Assembly: GCA_030432635.1 (NCBI GenBank)
Contig: JAUIMB010000013.1
Coordinates: forward strand, 1 to 64,000
Direction: 5' to 3'
Length of the DNA stretch: 64,000 nt
Origin: Bacteroidia bacterium
Lineage (GTDB): Bacteria; Bacteroidota; Bacteroidia; Flavobacteriales; Flavobacteriaceae
Part shown: positions 1 through 7,579 of the stretch, one piece after another
Position numbering within the stretch: position 1 is the stretch's first letter
Layout of the letters: each line of letters begins with the position of its first letter
Program-made: the position numbers and the translations under genes
The notes under the pieces: model-generated
The model's input: the letters and a program-made list of their open reading frames with translations, nothing else
Told to the model about the DNA's origin: nothing
Database searches by the model: none

Positions 1-104
1 CAAATCCTATCGAAAAAATAATGTAAATTTACCTGAACTCACCATTTAAAAAAGAGCAAATATTAACCAAAAAGAGTCAACCTATATCAGTATAATACAG
101 GAAC

Positions 105-827
105 ATATTTTTTTTACTATTCATTTCCGTATTATTTTCTTGTAATGATAATAAACAAAACATTGGAATTATCGAAGAAAAAGATTTCTCTCAAGAACAA
201 ATTGATTCAATATTAGATGATTATAACTTTGTCTACTCCAACCTTACTTTTATAGATAGTACCACGCAAGTAATATTGCCAATTTCTACTAAGGGTAACT
301 ATAGAAATAAAAGAAACAAATTTTCAGGTCATAGGTATGAATCTTACGATTACCCAAAATATTGGAATATTTTATTTTTTAATTCTGATGATAATGAAAC
401 TAATTTATTAACGGATTCTAAAGTTCGTATTCAAGAATTTGTTTGTAATATTAAAAATTCAGGTCCAATTTTGAAAAACAGCATTTTATATGAAATTAGT
501 GACTCAGATTATAATGAGGACAACAAATTGAATTATGACGACCCTATTCACTTATTTATTTCTAAAATAGATGGAAACGGATTATCAAGATTATCTCCTC
601 TAAATGAGAGATTGAAGAGTTACAATATCGTACCTGATACCGACAAAATAATTTTCAGAACTGTGCGAGATACAAATAATGACAAATTATTTGATAGCGA
701 AGATGAAGAAGTTTGGTATCAAATAGATCTGGCAGATGAAAATTCAATTAAGGAAGTTATTATTGAAGCCGAAAGAAAAAAAATTGAGCAATTGTATTTT
801 GATCAATGGCTTGTAAAGCATAACTAA
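105..827 (+). CDS. Uncharacterised lipoprotein, first cassette, start codon unclear
   Basis: The open frame runs from about base 96 to the TAA at 825-827. Its first part reads like a lipoprotein signal (IFFLLFISVLFSC, lipobox Cys codon at 141-143), which lies upstream of the TTG at 276, so a start at 276 would lose the signal. No ATG/GTG/TTG precedes the signal in frame; 105 is an ATA and is only a nominal start. The C-terminal part has an acidic DTNNDKLFDSEDE stretch resembling Ca-binding loops of Bacteroidota surface proteins. No family recognised. The stop codon abuts the attC-like repeat at 828. The 5' end may be mutated or use a non-standard start. Confidence 0.5.
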   Translation: MFFLLFISVLFSCNDNKQNIGIIEEKDFSQEQIDSILDDYNFVYSNLTFIDSTTQVILPISTKGNYRNKRNKFSGHRYESYDYPKYWNILFFNSDDNETNLLTDSKVRIQEFVCNIKNSGPILKNSILYEISDSDYNEDNKLNYDDPIHLFISKIDGNGLSRLSPLNERLKSYNIVPDTDKIIFRTVRDTNNDKLFDSEDEEVWYQIDLADENSIKEVIIEAERKKIEQLYFDQWLVKHN

Positions 828-1006
828 GTACAACAACGTGTTATGGTTCATAGCTCTAATTGGTTAAGGGAAAGAAAAATTCTTACGTAAAATTCACTAT
901 ATTTAAAACACGGAAATCAGTGCTGAAAAGCGCACGTTTTCCGCGGAAGACCAGCCGCACACGTGCGCTGTCTTTCCGCAACAAACCATACACAAACACG
1001 TTAGCA
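828..1006 (+). repeat. attC-like site A (type II, ~179 bp)
   Basis: Left inverse core GTACAAC (828-834) is followed by AACGTGTTATGGTTCATAGC. The centre has TTCACTATATTTAAAACACGG and a GC-rich hairpin (GCGGAAGACCAGC / GCGCTGTCTTTCCGC). The right arm AACCATACACAAACAC ends in core GTTAGCA (1000-1006). It lies between two + strand genes. The arms match the other sites in the window; the core does not. Confidence 0.8.
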
Positions 1007-1031
1007 GCAAGCAGAGCGAAATAAACTGTAG

Positions 1032-2735
1032 ATGAAAAAACAACTATTTATCTTAATAATTCTATTAGTCTCAAACTTAACATTTACACAGGAAAAACTT
1101 GAACCAACTATTCTAATACTTTCTCCAAATGAAACTAGATATGAGAATGTGTTCAAGAAAGAAGTATCAGAATACGATAGTATCGTAAAAAACAATAATA
1201 CTTCGGAAACAGATTCATATCTGAAATCTGAAGAATTTTTATCTCAACCTAGTAACATTCAAGAGATGATAAAAAGTGAAATAGAATTTGCAAAAAACAT
1301 AGATTTCTTCAAAAATGCAAGTTCCATTTCAGAGCAATTTTTAGCATATCGTTTTTATGAAAAATTCCCAAATCAACTAATCATTCTGAAAGACCAAAGA
1401 AGTGATGGTTCAATAACTAGTTTAAAAAGCATATCCGATGATGAGAATTTTCAATATGTTCTTAACTTCTCAAAAATTGAGTTGTACAAAAAGGATGATA
1501 TTGGATATGCCGAAATCGAAGTTCAATTATTTGATAACAAAACAAACTCCATAATAATAGATAAATCTTATACCGGAGATTGGTACAATCCAGGATTTGA
1601 GTTTACATGCACTAATGAATCAATTAATTGTACAATTAATAATGCTTTGTCTAAAGCTTTGAACGATATTATTTACACAATTGCTATTAATAGTCCGACA
1701 TTAAAGAAAGAAAAACAATTAAGCCAAGAGAGATTAAATCTTCTTTCAAATGAATATTTAAGAAAAGATTTTGATGAGCAATTTTTAAAAACCATTTTAT
1801 CCGATGGTGATAATAAGCCTTTTCAATTATTACTAAATGATGATAAAACAAAATTTGTGGCTTTCTTTATTGAGCAAGTTTCTTCTAAAAAATTCAAAGA
1901 TTTAACTAAAAATAATAAAGATAAAAGCGTAAAAATAATTTCGCCAAATGACATTAAGGACAAGGATTTTCTTGAAGAAATTCCAAGAACATATGCTTAC
2001 ATTATTAAAGCTGTGAAGTACAATAGTAAATGGTATTATGAAAAATCAAACGTTACTTATTTTCAAGCAAACTCAATAAATGAAGGACAGAAAAAATACT
2101 TTAACAATCTTCAACAATGGAATTTTTTCAAAGAAAATTCAACAGAATTAAATCCTGATTTTTGGGAAACTAACTTATTTGAAAAAGTACCAGATTTAAA
2201 AAAAGACCCAGATTGGGGTAAATATGGCGATTCAATTTGGAAAACAGATGAAGTAAACAATAGAAAATATATTGGTCTATATGAAATCGTCGCTGACGAA
2301 CTAAGAAAATTAGATGAGAAAGAAAAAGAGCTCTATCAGGACAAAATCATAAAGACAATTATACAACCTAAACTTGAAAATTTGAAAAGAAATAGTCCAA
2401 ATAAATATCATGCATATTCTAAAGGGATATTTATTCATTCTAAGAATCGTGAGATAACAATAAACCCAATAGTTATAACTGATTCTGATGGTATTGATAC
2501 CATGCATTATAATGTATTATTTAAAAACTCTAATAATCTTTATAAATGGACTTACTTTTCTGATGAAGTCGTTAAAAACAGATTTAGTTTCAGTAGTATT
2601 CTCTTGGATAATTTAGAATCAATTACATCTTGGAACTTTTCTTTAGATGAACTAAATGATTCAATGTTTTGGGAAAATTATGTCATTGCTCGAAAAGGAA
2701 ATGAATATTTATATTTAGAACAAATTTTGGAATAA
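1032..2735 (+). CDS. Secreted protein of unknown function (567 aa)
   Basis: Single gene of the second cassette. The N-terminus MKKQLFILIILLVSNLTFTQ is a typical Sec signal peptide, so the protein is periplasmic or exported. The rest is a 550-residue, Lys/Asn/Asp-rich body without a motif I recognise; a charged helical stretch (RKLDEKEKELYQDK) lies near residue 420. ATG at 1032 is 31 nt after the attC core, and the stop is 8 nt before the next site. The cassette begins TTAGCAGC (1001-1008) and ends GCTGCTAA (2742-2749), exact reverse complements. Function unknown. Confidence 0.75.
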   Translation: MKKQLFILIILLVSNLTFTQEKLEPTILILSPNETRYENVFKKEVSEYDSIVKNNNTSETDSYLKSEEFLSQPSNIQEMIKSEIEFAKNIDFFKNASSISEQFLAYRFYEKFPNQLIILKDQRSDGSITSLKSISDDENFQYVLNFSKIELYKKDDIGYAEIEVQLFDNKTNSIIIDKSYTGDWYNPGFEFTCTNESINCTINNALSKALNDIIYTIAINSPTLKKEKQLSQERLNLLSNEYLRKDFDEQFLKTILSDGDNKPFQLLLNDDKTKFVAFFIEQVSSKKFKDLTKNNKDKSVKIISPNDIKDKDFLEEIPRTYAYIIKAVKYNSKWYYEKSNVTYFQANSINEGQKKYFNNLQQWNFFKENSTELNPDFWETNLFEKVPDLKKDPDWGKYGDSIWKTDEVNNRKYIGLYEIVADELRKLDEKEKELYQDKIIKTIIQPKLENLKRNSPNKYHAYSKGIFIHSKNREITINPIVITDSDGIDTMHYNVLFKNSNNLYKWTYFSDEVVKNRFSFSSILLDNLESITSWNFSLDELNDSMFWENYVIARKGNEYLYLEQILE

Positions 2736-2743
2736 AAGCCAGC

Positions 2744-2873
2744 TGCTAACAACGTGTATAGTTCATAGTGTTTAATCAAATCTCGCGGATTTCTAGCGAA
2801 ATCCCGCAACTCTTCAATCCTTTTTAACTAACTTGGTCTGCAACACAACAAACCATACACAAACACGTTGGGT
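2744..2873 (+). repeat. attC-like site B (type I, 130 bp)
   Basis: Inverse core TGCTAAC (2744-2750), left arm AACGTGTATAGTTCATAG, central hairpin GCGGATTTC/GAAATCCCGC, pyrimidine-rich CTCTTCAATCCTTTTT, then right arm AACCATACACAAACAC and core GTTGGGT (2867-2873), a match to GTTRRRY. Nearly identical to site C except in the cores. Confidence 0.85.
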
Positions 2874-2926
2874 GTAATTTGGAAAACTTACCAAAAATTG
2901 GTATTTTTACAAAAAGAATTTTAACA

Positions 2927-3178
2927 ATGAGTAAAAATACATCAATATCACTCGGAAATTATTTTGACCAATTTGTTAGCAGTCAAGTAACTGCTGGAAG
3001 ATATAAAAATGTTAGTGAAGTAATCAGAGCTGGACTTCGACTTTTAGAAAATGAAGAAAGTAAAGTCATTGCTCTCAAAAATGCCATTCAGGAAGGAATT
3101 GATAGTGGAATTGCTCATGATTTTGATTGGGAACAAAACTTAAAGGAATTGAAAGATAAAAAACGAATGAATGGCTAA
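2927..3178 (+). CDS. parD: ParD-family type II antitoxin
   Basis: An 83-aa ribbon-helix-helix antitoxin. The N-terminus SKNTSISLGNYFDQFVSSQV followed by GRYKNVSEVIRAGLRLLE is the usual ParD/CC2985 pattern; the N-terminal half would bind DNA as a dimer and the C-terminal tail would wrap the ParE toxin. The ATG at 2927 is preferred over the in-frame TTG at 2879 because it gives the family's normal N-terminus. It overlaps the downstream toxin gene by 8 nt, indicating coupled translation. The pair is the whole content of one cassette, as is common for cassette-borne stabilising toxin-antitoxin modules. Confidence 0.9.
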   Translation: MSKNTSISLGNYFDQFVSSQVTAGRYKNVSEVIRAGLRLLENEESKVIALKNAIQEGIDSGIAHDFDWEQNLKELKDKKRMNG

Positions 3179-3470
3179 ATTTCAACTGACCAATAAAGCT
3201 GTTGAGGATTTGAATGAAATTTGGAATTATACGTTTGACAAATGGTCTGAAAAACAAGCTGAGAAATATTACTTCCAATTAATGGAATTTTGTCAAGAAA
3301 TCGCTGAAAATCCTAAAGTAGGAAAAAATTACGACGGAATTAAAAAAGAATTATTCGGAATTAAGGCAAATCGACATATTATATTTTATCGGATTTTAGA
3401 TAATAAACCAATTGAAATCACGAGAATATTACACGGCAGAATGGATTTAAGAAAAAGAATGTCGGAATAA
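3171..3470 (+). CDS. parE: ParE/RelE-family toxin
   Basis: A 99-aa toxin of the ParE/RelE fold. The start MAKFQLTNKAVEDLNEIWNY, the middle FCQEIAENPKVGKNY and the tail RHIIFYRILDNKPIEITRILHGRMD are characteristic, ending in the usual ILHGRMD motif. ParE toxins of this type typically act on DNA gyrase. The first codons overlap the antitoxin's last ones. The gene ends 7 nt before attC-like site C. It appears intact, so the module is likely functional and would disfavour loss of the cassette. Confidence 0.9.
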   Translation: MAKFQLTNKAVEDLNEIWNYTFDKWSEKQAEKYYFQLMEFCQEIAENPKVGKNYDGIKKELFGIKANRHIIFYRILDNKPIEITRILHGRMDLRKRMSE

Positions 3471-3477
3471 AAACTAC

Positions 3478-3606
3478 ACCCAACAACGTGTATAGTTCAT
3501 AGTGTCTAATCAAATCTCGCGGATTTCTAACGAAATCCCGCAACTCTTCAATCCTTTTTAACTAACTTGGTCTGCAACACTACAAACCATACACAACACG
3601 TTGTGT
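3478..3606 (+). repeat. attC-like site C (type I, 129 bp)
   Basis: Inverse core ACCCAAC (3478-3484) and right core GTTGTGT (3600-3606). Between them it differs from site B at only a few bases. The upstream cassette begins TTGGGTGTAATT at 2868 and ends AACTACACCCAA before 3484, complementary at 11 of 12 positions. Confidence 0.85.
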
Positions 3607-3626
3607 GTAATTATGGGTGAATTTTA

Positions 3627-4490
3627 ATGACCATGACAAAATTATTCATATCATATCGCAGAGTAGATGCTTTTGAAGCAAATCGAATAGTCAAAACTTT
3701 AAGACAGGAATACGGAGAATCTAATATTTTTCAGGACATTGGATCAATTAAGTTAGGCGACAATTGGCATGAGTCAATAGAAAGCGCTCTGAATGAAGCG
3801 GTTGCCGTAATTATTGTCATTGGACCAAAATGGTTACACCTTCAAGATGAAGAAACCGGCAAAAGACGTATTGATTTAGAGCATGATTGGGTCAGAAAAG
3901 AAATCATTAGAACAATTCAAAGGAAAAATGAAAATCCAGATTTAATTGTGATTCCACTTCTCGTGGCAGGAGCTTCAATGCCAAATCCTGACTATTTGGA
4001 TAATGATTTAAAGCCAATGTGTGAATATCAAGCAATGGCAATTGAAAACACTGGTCACATCGTAGATTTTGTGCCCTTAAAGAATCAACTTACAGCATCA
4101 AATGTCTTTAAAAGCTCTCCACCTCCAGTTGTAACACCATTAATGAGCGAAACACCAAATCAATTGACGATTAATGAATTGGATGAATTTTTGATGGAAT
4201 TTAAGCTATGGAATATTGTTGAACACGAAAAACCAGGAAACCCAAATGACACTATAAAGGAACTGTATCGTTTATATGAGTTTAATAGTTATGATGATGC
4301 TATTGATTTCATGAAAAAGGTTGATGAAGAAGGAGTAAAACCATTTAATCATCATCCTAGGATACAGAATACATATAATCGCGTAGAAATTTGGCTGTGT
4401 ACATTTAATATTGGCCATAAACCATCATCGAGGGATACGAGATTGGCTAAAATTTGTGAAGGTATTTACAAGAGTTTTATTAGCACTTAA
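3627..4490 (+). CDS. TIR domain protein with C-terminal pterin-carbinolamine-dehydratase-like domain
   Basis: 287 aa in two parts. Residues 1-150 are a bacterial TIR domain: KLFISYRRVD at 5-14, IFQDIGSIKLGDNW at 34-47, VIIVIGPKWL at 61-70, DWVRKEI at 87-93 (candidate catalytic Glu92), IPLLVAGASMP at 109-119. After a Pro-rich linker (~165-171), residues ~178-287 match pterin-4a-carbinolamine dehydratase (PCD/DCoH): LTINELDEF start, YDDAIDFM, NHHP at 241-244, YNRVEIWL, and SSRDTRLAKI with the conserved Asp270. TIR domains of this class often cleave NAD+ in immunity; DCoH folds oligomerise. Sole gene of its cassette. An ATG at 3633 is an equally possible start. NADase activity and a defence role are inferred. 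Confidence 0.85.
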   Translation: MTMTKLFISYRRVDAFEANRIVKTLRQEYGESNIFQDIGSIKLGDNWHESIESALNEAVAVIIVIGPKWLHLQDEETGKRRIDLEHDWVRKEIIRTIQRKNENPDLIVIPLLVAGASMPNPDYLDNDLKPMCEYQAMAIENTGHIVDFVPLKNQLTASNVFKSSPPPVVTPLMSETPNQLTINELDEFLMEFKLWNIVEHEKPGNPNDTIKELYRLYEFNSYDDAIDFMKKVDEEGVKPFNHHPRIQNTYNRVEIWLCTFNIGHKPSSRDTRLAKICEGIYKSFIST

Positions 4491-4525
4491 TTATCAATAA
4501 TTAGTCATATTAAAAAAATAACTAC

Positions 4526-4655
4526 ACACAACACCATGTATGGCTTATAGTGTCTAATCAAATCTCGCGGATTTCTAATGAAAATCCTGCCACTCTTCCC
4601 TCCTTTTTAATTAACTTAGTCTGAAAAACCACGAACCATACACAACACGTACATA
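4526..4655 (+). repeat. attC-like site D (type I) with altered right core
   Basis: Inverse core ACACAAC (4526-4532) continues the complement of the TIR cassette start (TTGTGTGTAATT at 3601; 11 of 12 positions). The left arm is diverged (ACCATGTATGGCTTATAG). The right arm is normal but the core reads GTACATA (4649-4655), as if three bases of GTTGTACATA were lost. Confidence 0.75.
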
Positions 4656-4669
4656 AGCTAAACCAAACT

Positions 4670-5137
4670 ATGAGCGAAATAATTGAACCTAGAAAATTTG
4701 AAGACAAAGCGGAATTTGCAAATGTCGGATATCGGATTTTAGCATTCTTAATTGACTTTTTCATTTTCTGGCTAATTGCAATGGTATTCGGAATGTTCTT
4801 TGGCGAACCTCACGAGGATGGGATTGGATTTCACTTTAGTGGATTGCCAGCTTTGGGAATGTTCTTTATTGCATTCGGACTTTGGCCAATTAGTGAAGGC
4901 ATAACTGGACAGACAATTGGAAAGCGAATTTTCAATATTAAAGTTGTAAATACGAATTACAAACAAATCGGAATTGGACAAGCATTCGGTCGATTTTTTC
5001 TTGGAATTGTGGACTATCTGTTCTTAATCGGAATAATAATAACACTCATAAATAAAAAGAATCAACGGATTGGCGATATGGGAGCGAATACATTAGTAGT
5101 GAATACTAAAAAAGCCTACGTACAACAACGTGTATAA
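4670..5137 (+). CDS. RDD family membrane protein
   Basis: 155 aa. The RDD signature is present: ANVGYRILAFLIDFF (Arg and Asp of the first membrane segment), ISEGITGQTIGKRIFNIKVV, and FGRFFLGIVDYLF in the later segments; three or four transmembrane helices are expected. RDD proteins sit in the cytoplasmic membrane; functions are mostly unproved, some linked to ion exchange. The last codons (KAYVQQRV-stop, 5111-5137) are made of the next attC-like site's inverse core and left arm, so the repeat supplies the C-terminus and the stop codon. Confidence 0.88.
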   Translation: MSEIIEPRKFEDKAEFANVGYRILAFLIDFFIFWLIAMVFGMFFGEPHEDGIGFHFSGLPALGMFFIAFGLWPISEGITGQTIGKRIFNIKVVNTNYKQIGIGQAFGRFFLGIVDYLFLIGIIITLINKKNQRIGDMGANTLVVNTKKAYVQQRV

Positions 5138-5220
5138 TTCATTGCGGTTGAATTCCGATTAGGAATTCAACGCAAGTTTGAATGCAGGAATTACCAGTTT
5201 AAATTTTTAGTTTAACGTAT
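5120..5220 (+). repeat. attC-like site E (type III centre), right arm not recognised
   Basis: Inverse core GTACAAC (5120-5126) plus AACGTGTATAATTCATTGCG, followed by a strong hairpin not seen in the other sites: GTTGAATTCC (5147 onward), loop GATTA, GGAATTCAAC, extended by TTGC/GCAA with one bulged G. The right arm expected before the next gene is absent or replaced; the sequence to 5253 is plain AT-rich DNA. Confidence 0.55.
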
Positions 5221-5253
5221 GTATTTAGTTATATTTAAATTCAAAAGAAATTA

Positions 5254-6510
5254 ATGAAATATTACATCTATTTATTAGTACTTATCGGGTCGCTTTTAAT
5301 GGTAAATCAACATGCAATTGCACAAAAAACTGAGTCCCAAACTGAGCAATTTCAAAATCGAATAGTGGATTCCATATTTTCTAAAACTTTAAGTGAAAGC
5401 CGTGATTTTTGGGTAAGATTACCAGATAATTTTCAGCCAGGTAATGATGAAAAATATGCCGTTGTTTATATAATGGATGGATTTTCACTAGAAAGTACTT
5501 TGGAAGCTGTTTATGGTAATTATTGGGGGCATTATCTACCACATATGATACTTGTTGGGATTTCTAATCGCGAGAACCGAACAAGAGATTTAACTACTTC
5601 ACAGATAAAAATGAGACGCGGTAGTGCATTTGATAGTGAAACTGGAGGTGCAGAAACATTTACTAAATTTATGGAAGAGGAACTCATCCCATATATTGAT
5701 AGTAATTATCCAACCATGGCTTATCGCACTTTAATTGGTCATTCTTATGCTGGATTGTTTACTCTAAATATGTTGGTTAATCACAAACATCTCTTTCAAA
5801 ATTATATAGCCATAGATCCAAGTTTGGATTGGGACGACCAAAAATTATTGAAGGAGGCAAAAGAAAAGCTGAAAACAGAAAGTTATGAAGGCAAATCTCT
5901 TTATGTGTCTTTAGCAGCAGAGCAGCTACATATTTGGAATGAAGAAATAACCATGGAGAATATTATGGATGACTCTTCAGAATTTACTTTGTTTGCGCGT
6001 TCAATCATTGAGTTTTCAAATTATACTAAATCTCAAAAACAGAATGGATTAAATTTTTCATGGAAGGTTTATAATGAAGATCTACATGGTACTGTTCCGT
6101 TACCATCAATAAGAGATGGGCTGATTTTTCTTTTTGAATGGTATCAGTTTAAATCTCCGCAAAAATATAATAACCCAGAAACTCCTATAGAAGAATTGGT
6201 TTCGCTATTGAATGAGCAGGAACAAATCTATACCGAACATTTTGGTGTTCCCACGCCACCAATGATAGACGAAATGTTAAATGGCTATGGCTACATGAAT
6301 ATGCAAATGGGACAACCAAAGAAGGCGTTCATGTTTTTTGAAATGAATATAAAATACAATCCTAACAATGCTACTGCCTATGAATCAATGGCTGATTATT
6401 ATGAATCTGAAAACGACAAAGAGAATGCCTTAAAATATTTAAAAAAGGCCTTTGAATTAAGTGGTGAAGATTACTATAAAAAAAGGATTGAAACTCTAAA
6501 TAAAAAATAA
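5254..6510 (+). CDS. Secreted alpha/beta-hydrolase esterase (Fes/BesA type) with TPR tail
   Basis: 418 aa. Signal peptide to about residue 24 (ends HAIAQ). Residues ~45-290 are a putative-esterase (PF00756-like) domain: FWVRLPDNF, YAVVYIMDGF, nucleophile elbow GHSYAG with Ser164, acid/His region ending near DLHGTVPL. Residues ~330-418 form TPR-like helices (AFMFFEMNIKYNPNNATAYESM). Substrate unknown; relatives cleave siderophore or carbohydrate esters in the periplasm. A paralogue with the same layout lies at 23415. The stop codon overlaps the inverse core of the next attC-like site. Confidence 0.85.
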   Translation: MKYYIYLLVLIGSLLMVNQHAIAQKTESQTEQFQNRIVDSIFSKTLSESRDFWVRLPDNFQPGNDEKYAVVYIMDGFSLESTLEAVYGNYWGHYLPHMILVGISNRENRTRDLTTSQIKMRRGSAFDSETGGAETFTKFMEEELIPYIDSNYPTMAYRTLIGHSYAGLFTLNMLVNHKHLFQNYIAIDPSLDWDDQKLLKEAKEKLKTESYEGKSLYVSLAAEQLHIWNEEITMENIMDDSSEFTLFARSIIEFSNYTKSQKQNGLNFSWKVYNEDLHGTVPLPSIRDGLIFLFEWYQFKSPQKYNNPETPIEELVSLLNEQEQIYTEHFGVPTPPMIDEMLNGYGYMNMQMGQPKKAFMFFEMNIKYNPNNATAYESMADYYESENDKENALKYLKKAFELSGEDYYKKRIETLNKK

Positions 6511-6632
6511 CGAAAGGCTGGTTTATAGTGTGTAATCAAAGCTCACGGATTTCTAGCGAAATCCTGCAACTCTTCAAACCTTTTTAATCAACTTGCTCTG
6601 TAACACTACAAACCATATACAATAAGTTGTAG
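6505..6632 (+). repeat. attC-like site F (type I, diverged left arm)
   Basis: Left end AAATAAC then GAAAGGCTGGTTTATAGTG, degraded relative to other sites; central hairpin and CTCTTCAAACCTTTTT intact; right arm AACCATATACAATAA and core GTTGTAG (6626-6632). Confidence 0.7.
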
Positions 6633-6638
6633 CACGTT

Positions 6639-7088
6639 ATGAAAAAGATAATCTTATTTACAATTTTTCTATTTCCAATATTATGTTTTTGTCAACAAAC
6701 CATCCAAGACAAGAACAAAATGTGTGAAATATTAAAAGAAATGCTGAATAATGATCAGTTACATAGAGATGGAGAAATCCTAGGTGGGTCTTTCGGAAAA
6801 AAAAGTGAGTTTTCTGAAAGAGAAATTGATTCTGTTTGGAAGTTGCAAATTAAAATTGACAATGCAAACACTGAAAAATTAATTCAATTAACTGAAAAAT
6901 ATGGCTGGATAAGTGATGACCGAATTGACTGTCCTAAACTTAATATTTGGTTAATATTCAGACATTCGCAGAGACAATATTTTGAAAAAATATCCAAATT
7001 GATAGTGAAAGAAAATCAAGAAAAAAGACTAAATGATTTTCATTTTAAGCTAATCAAAAATCATCTAGAAGGAAGACCTAAATTATAA
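6639..7088 (+). CDS. Secreted DUF6624-like protein
   Basis: 149 aa with signal peptide MKKIILFTIFLFPILCFCQ. The rest (CEILKEMLNNDQLHRDG, VWKLQIKIDNANTEKLIQL, YGWISDDRI, IFRHSQRQYFEKI) follows the pattern of DUF6624: an LxxMLxxDQ start, a D-N-x-x-x-L helix, a YGW motif and a late I.RHS/QHS motif. Activity unknown. The ATG lies 12 nt after the attC core and no promoter fits between them, so expression may depend on upstream transcription. The following site lacks its left half. Confidence 0.65.
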   Translation: MKKIILFTIFLFPILCFCQQTIQDKNKMCEILKEMLNNDQLHRDGEILGGSFGKKSEFSEREIDSVWKLQIKIDNANTEKLIQLTEKYGWISDDRIDCPKLNIWLIFRHSQRQYFEKISKLIVKENQEKRLNDFHFKLIKNHLEGRPKL

Positions 7089-7090
7089 TA

Positions 7091-7165
7091 AAATCCCACA
7101 ACTCTTCCCTCCTTTTTTGCTAACTTAGGCTGCAACACTACATATCATATACTTAAACGTTGTGC
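7091..7165 (+). repeat. attC-like site G, right half only
   Basis: Starts inside the central hairpin (AATCCCACAACTCTTCCCTCC), continues TTTTTTGCTAACTTAGGCTGC, right arm and core GTTGTGC (7159-7165). The left arm and inverse core are missing, presumably deleted, which would leave the upstream cassette non-excisable. Confidence 0.65.
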
Positions 7166-7248
7166 ATAATAATAGAATGCAGGTGGAAAGAGCTCTTCAT
7201 TCCATCCTTCTTCCTTCAATTTAAAAGGAATTCTAATGCACTAAATAT

Positions 7249-7560
7249 AAAATTTCAGTTTGACTTAACTAATGAAAATACATTAAAGAAGTCGGAATAA
7301 GAAGAGGATTTGAACCACTTTTACTTACTGAAAACACTAAAATGATTAACTTAAGATTACAATACTATTTACAATTCAATAATTAAATTATCTGATTCCT
7401 TGTCAGGAAAAACGATGAATTATAAATTTCTAAAGAATGGGATATGGGAAAGATAAGTTATGGGTAACCGAAAACTTGAGCTGACTGAAAAACAGCAAAT
7501 TCTACCAATCAGTATATGGAAAAACACAGTGAGGATTTCTATTCAATAAAATGAGTAAAT
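7249..7560 (+). pseudogene. Decayed N-terminal part of a homologue of the 45442 gene
   Basis: Read across frameshifts, this stretch gives FQFDLTNENTLK, KEVGIRRGFEPL, DYNTIYNSIIKLSDSLSG, NYKFLKNGIWER, NRKLELTEKQQILPISIWK and HSEDFYSIK. These match, in order, residues ~25-120 of the intact protein at 45442 (FQVDLTDEASVK, DVGIRGGLNPL, DNNGIYTLTVEFPDSLTG, EYKFLKDDIWER, NRKIELTGKAQTLPLSQWK). Several stops and frameshifts interrupt it. The matching C-terminal part appears 6.8 kb further on at 14355. Confidence 0.75.
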
Positions 7561-7579
7561 CCTATATCTGTAAACATAC

